A stretch of 45,155 nucleotides of DNA from a virus: the IMG/VR virus record IMGVR_UViG_3300024999_000175, positions 1 to 45,155 of that record, one strand, 5' to 3'. Position numbers and translations under genes: made by a program. The notes beneath the pieces were generated by a model. That model was given only the letters and a program-made list of their open reading frames with translations. It was not told the origin of the DNA and did not search any database. The stretch's first letter is position 1. Every line of letters starts with the position of its first letter. Positions 31,458 through 39,809 of the stretch are shown piece after piece.

Positions 31458-32107
31458 TAAGTTTTTTGTACCTCAGTACCTTTAAATTGTTTTATGTCCC
31501 CGGTATCATCTAATTTCACAACAATATTAATCCCGACAATAACAGCACTTGGGTATTCTCCAACAGTAGGAATGTGTCCCGATAACGTTACAGGATATTT
31601 ATTGCCTTTAGAATCTTCATTCTGTGTGTATACACGCACCACATCTCCGCGCTCTAAATTAAAGGTTGCTAAATTATCTAAATAGTTAAGCATGGCTGTG
31701 ACCTGATCTAGCTGATTTTCTAACTTGCTACGGTAATCTCCAAAGTAAGTATTTGCAAACCCAAATTGTGTATACTTATACGTAAGAGACCTTAGTTCAT
31801 TTTTTCTATCAAAATATATGTTCTGTATATCCAAGTCTAATTTAGAAACCGACTCACATGCTTTAAATTCTTTAAAGGGTATTTGATTAAGAGCCTCTTC
31901 CAAAGGTTTTAGTGTTTCTTCAAACCCACTGATAACTGTGGTAAACGTATTAGCTAACACATCCTGTTGTGCTAGCATAGCTTGAATTCTAGCCAATTCA
32001 ATTTGAGTAAGTGTCTTTACTGTAGACAGCAGTACTCTTAATTGCTGCCGTGGTCTGGCTGTTAGTGCATTAATAAATCCTTTTGTACACTCCGCTAATG
32101 CTGACAT
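31457..32107 (-). CDS. Baseplate protein with coiled-coil core
   Basis: A 216-residue protein of unknown family. The first 150 residues are helical and likely coiled-coil (TVKTLTQIELARIQAMLAQQ; FEETLKPLEEALNQIP; SKLENQLDQVTAMLNYLDNL). The last 60 residues form a beta-rich part (GDVVRVYTQ; NKYPVTLSGHIP; AVIVGINIVVKLDD). TAATG overlaps couple it to both neighbours. It probably sits at the spike-wedge junction, judging from its place between the OB-fold spike gene and the gp25-like gene. Confidence 0.62.
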   Translation of the reverse strand: MSALAECTKGFINALTARPRQQLRVLLSTVKTLTQIELARIQAMLAQQDVLANTFTTVISGFEETLKPLEEALNQIPFKEFKACESVSKLDLDIQNIYFDRKNELRSLTYKYTQFGFANTYFGDYRSKLENQLDQVTAMLNYLDNLATFNLERGDVVRVYTQNEDSKGNKYPVTLSGHIPTVGEYPSAVIVGINIVVKLDDTGDIKQFKGTEVQKT

Positions 32108-33333
32108 TATGTCGCCTTTACATTCTGTGTTTTGTAGTCACCAATATTTATAGTTATGCTTCCGGGGTATACTGGTTCCACAGCAGGTATCGCTGTTATA
32201 GGTACGGGTGTGCCAGTCCCAACAGCAACTATAGGAACTGTAGTGAATCGCTTGTCAGTTGTGGCCTGGGTAACATCGACATACCCGTGCAGATGATTAT
32301 TAAATTTAGTCTCTATCTCAGCCAAAACCTCTGCTTTAACTAAAGCTTTTAGGTTCGCTAATGTAGCATCGGTAAAATTACCTAAGTTTACTTCATTACT
32401 TACTATATTAGCTACTTCAAATTTTATAGTTATATTACTATTATCCCCGATTATCTCTAATCCACCAGTAAGTTTGCTAGTGGGATTTATGGGGTTAGTT
32501 GCAGTTGTTGGTAACTTTAGGTATGTATTACCTAGATTATCTACCAATTGCTCTACACCAATACTACCATTCACATAGTGAATAGTTTCGGATATAAGGG
32601 GGACAAGTGTGGAAGGGTGCACCTTAACTTCGTAGGTTTCTGCAGTGGTCTGTGTATCTGCTACTACATAGTTTCCAATTTTTTTTGTATATATAGTTTG
32701 CCCAGTCAAACCAACTTCAGTTATTTTAGTAGAATCTTCTACAATAGTTTTTAACCCCGTAGTAGTTGTAGCATCAGCTACACCACCTAAACCAGTAACA
32801 GTTGATATATTGGTATCTTTGTGTAGTAAAAAAGAATACCGTTTAGCATACCCAGTAGCCCTATCTATCCCTGCAGTATCTTGTTCAAGTGTGTTTGACC
32901 GTAACACAGCTAGGCCATCATTTTGAAAAATCTCAAGCCCTTGGGACAGCCAATTTGTTAGAAAAATTTCTCCACGTTTGTTGAAGAGTAATTTTTGTCC
33001 GTATCTCGACTGTGTGACAACCTCTCCCTCTTGTACATTATAAAATCTATTTTCATCTAGCTGATCCTTATAGTACGCTGGGTAAAAACCAATTACACAC
33101 GGAGTACTTTTATTATCCCAAATAACAACACATATATCGCCAATCTTAGGTAAATTAAAATTTCCTGGATCGCGTATCAATAATACGTCATGATACTGTT
33201 CTGTACCTCGTAAGAGTTGCACACTACAAGTATGATTATTTGTATTAACTGCCTTTATCTCAGCTAAATAATATGAGGGAATAAATCCCATCGAACTTCT
33301 ACTACCGAACATAGTCGTTGCCTTTTCTGACAT
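32107..33333 (-). CDS. Baseplate spike/gpV-like OB-fold protein
   Basis: A 408-residue protein. Residues 20-100 show an OB-fold like that of phage baseplate spike proteins (AEIKAVNTNNHTCSVQLLRG; FNLPKIGDICVVIWDNKSTP). The region 110-150 (GQKLLFNKRGEIFLTNWLSQ) has the strand pattern that begins the beta-prism stalk. The C-terminus (ETKFNNHLHGYVDVTQATTD) has histidines typical of spike ends with metal binding. It probably forms the central membrane-piercing spike of the tail. It overlaps the hub gene by 32 bases. Confidence 0.78.
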   Translation of the reverse strand: MSEKATTMFGSRSSMGFIPSYYLAEIKAVNTNNHTCSVQLLRGTEQYHDVLLIRDPGNFNLPKIGDICVVIWDNKSTPCVIGFYPAYYKDQLDENRFYNVQEGEVVTQSRYGQKLLFNKRGEIFLTNWLSQGLEIFQNDGLAVLRSNTLEQDTAGIDRATGYAKRYSFLLHKDTNISTVTGLGGVADATTTTGLKTIVEDSTKITEVGLTGQTIYTKKIGNYVVADTQTTAETYEVKVHPSTLVPLISETIHYVNGSIGVEQLVDNLGNTYLKLPTTATNPINPTSKLTGGLEIIGDNSNITIKFEVANIVSNEVNLGNFTDATLANLKALVKAEVLAEIETKFNNHLHGYVDVTQATTDKRFTTVPIVAVGTGTPVPITAIPAVEPVYPGSITINIGDYKTQNVKAT

Positions 33334-35122
33334 TAGAGTTTTGAGTTGCTGTTGTTGCTACCTCTTTTGTCTTATCCTCGCTGTTCCTGTTTGTAAGTTC
33401 CTTAACTCCAGTACTACGTAAATCCTCTAAATCTAATGATATAATACTCTTGGTTCTTAAATCAGCAAGCATTTCTTTTACGTTTTTATACTTATGCGCT
33501 ATAGCAAATACATTACCACTGATGTCTTCCCCCTCACGTCTGCCAGCAAAGCAATCAATAGATGTCTGCCATTGCCCACCACTGTTGACAGACCCTGATA
33601 TATACGTGTGCGTTACTTGCCTTATCTGGTAAAACTTACGCTTACCATAATCCCAAATAGGTCTATCTATTTGTAGTTCGGGGCGCAGAGGAATAGTAGC
33701 TGACATTTGAAATCTTTCTTGATTTCTCTTTAAAAGAAAAGCTGCCGTGTACACATCCAGGACAAAGTTATCGGTTGTAGATGCTGTGTCTATGGTGGCT
33801 TCTCTGTAGCCAAATCTACGTATTCCATCCGGCCACACTATTGTGGCTGTATAACTATTAGGCAATTTTTCTCCGGTTTTTTCAATTATTCCAAAATGAC
33901 CTTGTGCGTTGCCTATGGCTACTGTTACTATCTCCTGCTCATTCTGGCTGTAGGATTGCTGAGAAACTTCGTCTGGGGCTAAAAAATGCGTATACGGATG
34001 CTCCAGGTTTTTACTAGTTAAATCAGTTCCATTTTTAACTTGTAGGTATACTTTCTCATTATACTTAGCAGGGTGATAATGTATATTTCCCGCCCCGTCT
34101 ATATAGGATAGGTAGTGTGTTAAATTGGCAGTATCAGTTATTATATCTTTTCTTGTCTTCCATTCGCTATTATATAAATTAGAAAACTTGAATAACTGTT
34201 GATACACTACTCCAGTATTTCCCCAAATCAATCTTTTGGGATAAATGTTAGCTCTAAAACTGTAATCATTAGCTGACGCCACTGGAATTACAATATGATA
34301 GTTATAGTTGTAATCATCTTTAATATCCCCATTATTGTCGTCAACATCATCAGGCAACGCTTCTGTCCACTGAACGGTTAAATCCTCTAATTTTCTTAAC
34401 TCTTTTTCTACTAAATTCTTTGGGTTTAAATCCGTCATTAGCCTTACTATTTCGTCTCCCGGTTTTCCAGCTAACACATTAGAATATGTTGTATAGCCTT
34501 TAGGTATACTAGCTAAATTAGCTTCAAAAACAGCAGGATGTACATTATACCTAGTGTAAGACAACCATCTACTAGCATCTGATGACGATATAGAGATATT
34601 TTTTTCAGTCGGATTATCAACTTCATTAGTACCTGTAATGTACCCTGTCCATATTCTGTATAAGTTATCAGTATCTATACGACCTCTAGCATCGATTGTA
34701 AAACGTAATCCCTCTTGGAAGATAGACTGCCCATAAAAGTAATTGTCTAGGTTAGTAACTATCCATTGATAATTAATATTTTCCACAGTAAACGTACAAG
34801 AGTTCCCACCCAGAGTAGTACGTAATGTTACAGTAAAATTTGTTATAGACTCATTTATCGCTTTATTTAGCAGCGCTCCATAACCACTACCACCCTGATA
34901 AGCCCCTGGATAAATCTTGTCTAGGGCCCCCCAAACAGCCTTCTTAAATTGCTCCTCTAAGTTTTTATTATTACTCAATATTAGTGTGTGGAACTGCTCC
35001 CAATCAAATAATATCAAAAAAGAGTTACCACGTAACCCATGATCGACATCATCATTAACAATAATATAGTTAGATGGGGCATAATGTAATTCGTCTGCTC
35101 CCGGCTGATCAATCTTGCTCAT
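33302..35122 (-). CDS. Baseplate hub protein (gp27-like position)
   Basis: A 606-residue protein. The ATG at 35122 is taken because it comes 5 bases after the stop of the upstream gene; the longer frame to 35176 overlaps that gene. The sequence is strand-rich with an N-terminal part holding LILFDWEQFHTLI and a region (VDNPTEKNISISSSDASRWL, about 185-205) typical of hub proteins that make domains around a ring. The C-terminal third has FQMSATIPLRPELQIDRPIW then KRKFYQIRQVTHTYISGS, which also appears in tail hub or gpD-like proteins. Its place between a tail initiator-like gene and the spike gene supports hub function. Confidence 0.7.
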   Translation of the reverse strand: MSKIDQPGADELHYAPSNYIIVNDDVDHGLRGNSFLILFDWEQFHTLILSNNKNLEEQFKKAVWGALDKIYPGAYQGGSGYGALLNKAINESITNFTVTLRTTLGGNSCTFTVENINYQWIVTNLDNYFYGQSIFQEGLRFTIDARGRIDTDNLYRIWTGYITGTNEVDNPTEKNISISSSDASRWLSYTRYNVHPAVFEANLASIPKGYTTYSNVLAGKPGDEIVRLMTDLNPKNLVEKELRKLEDLTVQWTEALPDDVDDNNGDIKDDYNYNYHIVIPVASANDYSFRANIYPKRLIWGNTGVVYQQLFKFSNLYNSEWKTRKDIITDTANLTHYLSYIDGAGNIHYHPAKYNEKVYLQVKNGTDLTSKNLEHPYTHFLAPDEVSQQSYSQNEQEIVTVAIGNAQGHFGIIEKTGEKLPNSYTATIVWPDGIRRFGYREATIDTASTTDNFVLDVYTAAFLLKRNQERFQMSATIPLRPELQIDRPIWDYGKRKFYQIRQVTHTYISGSVNSGGQWQTSIDCFAGRREGEDISGNVFAIAHKYKNVKEMLADLRTKSIISLDLEDLRSTGVKELTNRNSEDKTKEVATTATQNSNVRKGNDYVR

Positions 35123-35127
35123 TATTC

Positions 35128-35907
35128 TTAGATAAGCATCTGTTCCATCTGCGCAGTAGATGCCATCTCCTCCCATGATAGTATTGTAAAGTTTATACTA
35201 TATTTCCAATTCCAGGGGTCCTTAGCAGAATCAGTAAATCCAAAAGATTCAAAATACCCATCAAATATATAATGACGGTATACTACTTGGATTAAGTTAC
35301 TACTAGCACGAGAGTTTTCATAAAATTTTTGAAGTTTTTTAAATAACTGATATTTTGGTGATAGTTTTAAAACATCGGTGTGAGACGTATTTGCAAAAAC
35401 TGATTGGCTTAAAAAATTTTCCCCCACAAATGGTAATGGTGTTCCCATATCTATAGCTCTTGAGTTTATAGTTGTTTGCGCAGTATTTAACTCAATCTTA
35501 TATTCTTGTAATTGTCTATCTGCTTCGGCCACTTGAAAACTTGTTTTGCCATATCTTTCAGCTAGTACAGTTATATTGTCTTCTAATTCAGATATTAGGC
35601 TAATTAATTCATCTTGTCTTTTTGAAAAAAAATCAATATCAGCAGTAGCTTCATTATTTTTTGTGGCTACATGCGCGGATCTAAGTTCTTCACTTGGGTA
35701 GAGATTGCCTGTCTGTCCTTGATATGTAAAATTTATAGGTTGCTGCCCCCAATAGAATGTAACAATCCGTGTTTTAGTTCTTACTGGAGTAACTATTTTT
35801 TTGAAATTTAAAGTAAGTGCCTCTGGGTTGATGCTTAGCGTAATGGCTGTAGAGTCATCTGTTGGTGGTTTGTATCTAAATCTTAAAGGCTCTTGTACAT
35901 ATCCCAT
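35128..35907 (-). CDS. Tail/baseplate initiation protein
   Basis: A 259-residue protein. The first 75 residues (LSINPEALTLNFKKIVTPVR; IVTFYWGQQPINFTYQGQTG) match a pattern of baseplate proteins that follow the tape measure (often LysM-containing in relatives, although none is visible). The middle has a coiled coil (LISELEDNITVLAERYGKTS; QVAEADRQLQEYKIEL), and the end has a YRHYIFDGYFESFGFTDSAK ... WKYSINFTILSWEEM segment typical of this group. It is the first leftward gene after the extended -10 promoter at 35957-35965. AAGGAA precedes the ATG. Confidence 0.7.
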   Translation of the reverse strand: MGYVQEPLRFRYKPPTDDSTAITLSINPEALTLNFKKIVTPVRTKTRIVTFYWGQQPINFTYQGQTGNLYPSEELRSAHVATKNNEATADIDFFSKRQDELISLISELEDNITVLAERYGKTSFQVAEADRQLQEYKIELNTAQTTINSRAIDMGTPLPFVGENFLSQSVFANTSHTDVLKLSPKYQLFKKLQKFYENSRASSNLIQVVYRHYIFDGYFESFGFTDSAKDPWNWKYSINFTILSWEEMASTAQMEQMLI

Positions 35908-35956
35908 TAAAAAATTCCTTGACAGTACTATATTTACTATGGTACTCTATAACAGA

Positions 35957-35965
35957 AGTATAGCA
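35957..35965 (-). promoter_or_regulatory. Leftward extended -10 promoter before the baseplate genes
   Basis: The minus strand reads TGCTATACT here, an extended -10 box. A good -35 hexamer is not present. The predicted start is near 35950, leaving a leader of about 43 bases with AAGGAA. It lies in the short divergent gap between 35907 (leftward) and 36012 (rightward). Confidence 0.45.
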
Positions 35966-36011
35966 TATATAAATTTTAAAAATTTTTAAAAAAGTAAAAA
36001 AAGGAGAGTGT

Positions 36012-36497
36012 ATGCCCACCAATAAAAAAACTATAAACGTTAATAATCCAACCCAGATAAACATAGAGCACACAGAAAATGGGTATCAATCTTTAAAAAA
36101 TGATGTACGAAATTTTGATACAACGTCTTTCCTGAGCGGTGCTTTTGACAGTATTCTTTCTGGATTGTTACTTTTTATTCGGTCTTCTGTTGTTCCAGCT
36201 ATCGTAGCTATACTAGCATTTGTTGGCACCATGGCGTGGTGGCATAATCAAAAACTAACCATGGCATACAGGGAAATGTTCAAAATATTCATATTTATTG
36301 TAATGAAAGTTATTCCATTTCTATTTGTTAAAGGGTTTCCATTTATAATTATATTGGGATGCTGTTTCCTATATGCTTATCTGGGTATAAATAAAATGGC
36401 AAAGATTCTATACAAAAATGATGTTAAAAAACAAAAAGACTATATTAAAGCGTCATCTATAATAGGAAGTTTGCTGTTATTTTTAAATAGAAGATAG
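36012..36497 (+). CDS. Membrane protein inserted against the tail operon
   Basis: A 161-residue protein with two or three membrane helices (about residues 50-78, 88-126 and possibly 147-158) and a polar 40-residue N-terminus that starts TNKKTINVNNPTQINIEH. It is the only rightward gene within the tail block, and its stop codon abuts the tape-measure stop without a spacer. AAAGGAGAG (35998-36006) is a strong ribosome site. It could be a holin-like or superinfection-exclusion protein. Orientation suggests separate timing from tail proteins, but I see no clear rightward promoter. Confidence 0.68.
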   Translation: MPTNKKTINVNNPTQINIEHTENGYQSLKNDVRNFDTTSFLSGAFDSILSGLLLFIRSSVVPAIVAILAFVGTMAWWHNQKLTMAYREMFKIFIFIVMKVIPFLFVKGFPFIIILGCCFLYAYLGINKMAKILYKNDVKKQKDYIKASSIIGSLLLFLNRR

Positions 36498-38509
36498 TTA
36501 CTGTCCTGGAGTTACTTTATCCATTAATTGCTTAGTATTTGTAGCCCAGGAAACTATTACATTAGTAATACCATTCAATGCATCTCTTGCGCCGGCTTCA
36601 TAGGCATCAGGTATTTCACGCATAACATAATTAGGCACTCCCCCCGCAGCTACTTCAGCATTTATTTGCGTTGCTTTTTCTTTCCATTCTTTTTGTTGTT
36701 GTATTTCTGACTTTATACGTTCTTCTCGCTCCTTCTTTACATCTCTAGTTGGATCGAATTCCCCCACATCTCCCCAGCCTGCCATGGACGCCTTCTCTAT
36801 CCCATAACTCCCCAACGCTGCCATAGTAGCAGCTTGTTGTCTAGTTAACCCATATTGTTTCATTAACTCTTCTGTGGACAATGGCTTACCTTGACTTACG
36901 CTTTCTGCGTAGGCTTCCCCAGCTATAGACAAAGTTTGTGTAACGCCCATAGCATGCGCAGACCACCTACCAAGTATAGATTCGATATTACCTACTGAAG
37001 TGGCCATAGTCTGCGTTGCTACAGCTACGGTGGCTGCTTGTTGTTCCCTAGCCTTGAGCATGTCTTCTGTGCTTTTTGCACTATCTCTAGCTTCTTTAAA
37101 TCTGGCTACGAGTTCTTTATTAAACTCTTTTGGTGCCACTTTGTCCATAACATCAGCAAACTGACCCATTGCTGCTTTAGAAAATTCCATACCTAATGTC
37201 GGGCCAGCCAATTCAAGAAAAGACATAATCCCAGCACGCCCACCGCCCTCTACTGTTGTCCCCATCTGTTCTTTATATCTTTTCTGCAGCCATTCCACCT
37301 GGGATTCAATTAATGTCTCTGGGGCGTACTTCTCAGCCACACCATAAGCACCGACCTCTCTCATACCAGCAGGTAGTTTTTGCATTTTTTGATACTCTAT
37401 TACTAATCCAGCCTCTCGTTCTGAGAGAGCCTCTCCCTCAGCGGCTTTAGCTTGAATCCTTCTATACTCAGCTCCCATCTTTGGGAGCAAAAGTTCTTGC
37501 GTCATAGCCGCTCTAACTGCAGTTTGTTCCAATGCTATAGTACCGATACTCTTGGCCAATTCAGGAATTCTAGCCTGTTCTACTCCCAATCTTGTTAGTG
37601 TGGACGTAAGTGCTACAGCTTCTGCTGCCTCCAATCCATATTTTCGCATGTGTAAAGCTACTTCTGCTGTCTGCTCAGTAAATTTACCAGCATCCATGAC
37701 TAAACTTGGGTACTCACTCTTTAAATGCTGAGCTGTCTCGAAAATCCCAATCATAGTAGCCCCAGCCTCTTTGCCAGTCATATTAAATTCTTTCATAAAA
37801 GTACTCATCAAAGCTACTTGTTTTTCTGGGGTTAGCTCTGACCATAATTTAGAATAGGTGTATACGCCCCTAACAGCATCATCCATATCTTTCTGATGAA
37901 CCCCGGCTTTAGCTAATAGATTGACAGTATTTGCTACATTGTCTGTATTCTCTTTAAATTTCCATGCTGTGCTAGTAATTGTATCCTCAAACTTACTTCC
38001 AGCAATACCTAAGTCTCCCATGGCGGCATTAGTATCATAAATATTTCTATTAATAGCTGCAGTGTGCTCGTACCAATCAAATAATGTTTTTGCTGCGAGC
38101 ATAGCTATTTGATAGAAAGAACCTATTCCAGTAACCCATTTAGCTATGTCTAAACTACCTTGCCCCAATGTATTTCCTAGTTTACCAATAGTGTTATCTA
38201 ATATACCAAATACATTTTTTAGATTATTAGAAGTTTTCTCCCACCCAAGCAAAGCCTCATTAACAGTTTTAGCTTCTTCAGATATTTCCTCCATTTTAGC
38301 TTGTATCTCAGCATAAGCTTCCTTACCAGCTTTTGTGTGTTTATTTAATGTTTCTGCTTGTACATTTTCTCAAGAAGCTTCAATCTATCAATAAGTTCAC
38401 GAGCCGCTGATGCGCCCTCTTTTTCTAATGCGCTAATTCCCATTTGCGCGGAAAAATCTGCTTTAGCTGTTGTAGAAGCTGATTTTATTCTGTCGTCTAA
38501 GTCAGACAT
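36498..38509 (-). CDS. Tape measure protein, split by a one-base shift near its 5' end
   Basis: The tape measure sets tail length and guides DNA release. An intact frame of 598 residues runs from 38294 to 36498: helical and alanine-rich, with a mid-section of long amphipathic helices and hydrophobic stretches (GIGSFYQIAMLAAKTLF). The gene's natural start is ATG 38509 (GAGGAATA upstream), whose first 54 codons (SDLDDRIKSASTTAKADFSA ... ELIDRLKLLEK) end in a stop at 38343. Adding one A in the A4 run at 38365-38368 fuses both parts into 670 residues. Without this the protein would lack its N-terminus or start internally. The length is on the short side for a contractile tail. Confidence 0.8.
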
Positions 38510-38515
38510 AAGTTA

Positions 38516-39315
38516 CTATTCCTCAATTATTATATTATCTCCAGTAGGATCTTCAATAACATTTTGTACTGGGAGTCGTTTTTTGCCCCAATTAGAATTG
38601 ATATGCGTATTTTCTTCCTTTTCTTTAATATCAAAATACATATCTTTGTCTAACCAAGGTTTTAAAGCATTGAAGCATGACGTGATTAACTTCATTAACT
38701 TATCATCTTCTTTATTTATTTTATCATATAATAATAATTTTTGATATATACTGAGAGAGGTAAATCTTTGTTCGGTGGGTAAAACTTTGAAGTGTTCACA
38801 TATGGCTAAATCTATCTGTAAAAGAGAATTATCTTCTATTTTTTTTTTAGATTATCGAACTTAGTTTCTTGTTCTTTTAAAAGTTCCATATATTTTTCAT
38901 AAATAATATGAAGTAATTCTGGGGAAAATTTATGTCTAAGATAATATCTTTGTTGTTCTATTTCAGAAGGATTTTCTTTTGTATTTCTAAAATCTTTCCA
39001 TGGTTCTATCTCAGAATCAGGGAACCGTAAAAGTTGCCCATTAATCCTAACAATAGCTCTAACTAATACTTCTACTCTAAGAAGTATTTCTTTAGTATGT
39101 ACACTGGCCTCGTTGTCCAGTGCCCTAGATACTTCTATGTTCTCCGCTACAGTAAGAACCCTAAGTGTAACTTTAAACCCATCAAATATTTCAAATGTCT
39201 TATTTTCTATATTACCAAAAGTAAAAAGATGATTTAAGAAATTATCATAGAAAGCAGAATTAAAATCATCCTCGTGTGGAACCCCTAAAAAATTTTGCTC
39301 TTTTGAGCGCCCCAT
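38516..39315 (-). CDS. Tail assembly chaperone long form (gpGT-like -1 frameshift product)
   Basis: A -1 slip in the A10 run at 38839-38848 joins the gpG-like frame to an open frame that has no start of its own and ends with TAG at 38516-38518. The product would have 266 residues: the first 159 as in the short form, then KIEDNSLLQIDLAICEHFKV ... LLLYDKINKEDD ... PWLDKDMYFDI ... DNIIIEE. In many dsDNA phages the tail-tube and tape-measure genes flank exactly such a frameshifted pair whose long form binds the tape measure. The extension has no other explanation as a gene. Confidence 0.82.
38836..38850 (-). promoter_or_regulatory. Programmed -1 ribosomal frameshift site
   Basis: The minus strand reads CTA AAA AAA AAA TAG in frame 0. 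Slipping back one base on the run of ten A gives ...AAA AAA ATA GAA and continues for 107 codons. The heptamer A AAA AAA satisfies the X XXY YYZ rule. The stop codon follows the slip site directly, which favours pausing there. Confidence 0.8.
38836..39315 (-). CDS. Tail assembly chaperone short form (gpG-like)
   Basis: A 159-residue protein encoded between the tail tube and the tape measure, the usual place for the tail chaperone. It has a strand-rich start (KTFEIFDGFKVTLRVLTV) followed by helices (EILLRVEVLVRAIVRINGQL; RYYLRHKFSPELLHIIYEKY), ending LKKK at the slippery run. It should coat the tape measure during tail assembly and be absent from the finished virion. The AAGGGG site lies before the ATG. 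Confidence 0.8.
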   Translation of the reverse strand: MGRSKEQNFLGVPHEDDFNSAFYDNFLNHLFTFGNIENKTFEIFDGFKVTLRVLTVAENIEVSRALDNEASVHTKEILLRVEVLVRAIVRINGQLLRFPDSEIEPWKDFRNTKENPSEIEQQRYYLRHKFSPELLHIIYEKYMELLKEQETKFDNLKKK

Positions 39316-39330
39316 ATTGTTCTACACCCC

Positions 39331-39783
39331 TTAGCTTACTTTTCTGACCCTAGTTACCCAAAAAGCTGCTGTAGCCGTTATTACATTACCACCAACAGTG
39401 ATTCCGGCCCTTGAGTACGTATTAATCTTACATCCCTGCCAGTCAAGCACAGAATCTACACCATTAGGATCAGTCCTAACTTCTCTTATATCTATGGGGT
39501 CTTTAAGATCTTCAATGGAAGCAAAATTACTATACCCCATAAATTCTAAAACCTCTTTTCTATACAATTCTAAAGCAGTAACTGATATAGTGTGGTCTGT
39601 TACCCCCTCTACTATCTCAAGGCACTCCCCTGCTATAGAACCTTGGGCCAGCGCCCTTACTCTTGTCAAGGCCCTTGATGAGCTCGGGGTAAAACTTTGA
39701 AAGTTACCTACTTCATTACCATTAAAAAGTACACTATAGCTAAATGCACTCACAGTCTGCGTACGGGGTATTAATAACGCCAT
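39331..39783 (-). CDS. Tail tube protein
   Basis: A 150-residue protein that follows the sheath gene. It has features of contractile-tail tube proteins (gp19-like): an N-terminal AFSYSVLFNGNEVGNFQSFT, an SRALTRVRALAQG loop, VTDHTISVTALELYRKEVLE, a central loop and a C-terminal IDIREVRTD ... DWQGCKINTYSRAGITVG ... AAFWVTRV. The tube forms stacked hexamers inside the sheath and conducts DNA. AAAGGAGAG precedes the ATG. Length is typical. Confidence 0.88.
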   Translation of the reverse strand: MALLIPRTQTVSAFSYSVLFNGNEVGNFQSFTPSSSRALTRVRALAQGSIAGECLEIVEGVTDHTISVTALELYRKEVLEFMGYSNFASIEDLKDPIDIREVRTDPNGVDSVLDWQGCKINTYSRAGITVGGNVITATAAFWVTRVRKVS

Positions 39784-39809
39784 TTTTACTCTCCTTTATA
39801 AAAGGTTAA

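Noticed and set aside
35919-35953. A rightward promoter (TTGACA at 35919) for the membrane-protein gene
   Set aside because: No acceptable -10 box is found 16-18 bases downstream; the nearest TATAAC is 23 bases away.
38358-38744. A rightward 128-residue frame opposite the tape measure start
   Set aside because: It lies antisense to the tape measure N-terminus and the chaperone extension, has no ribosome site and no recognisable features.
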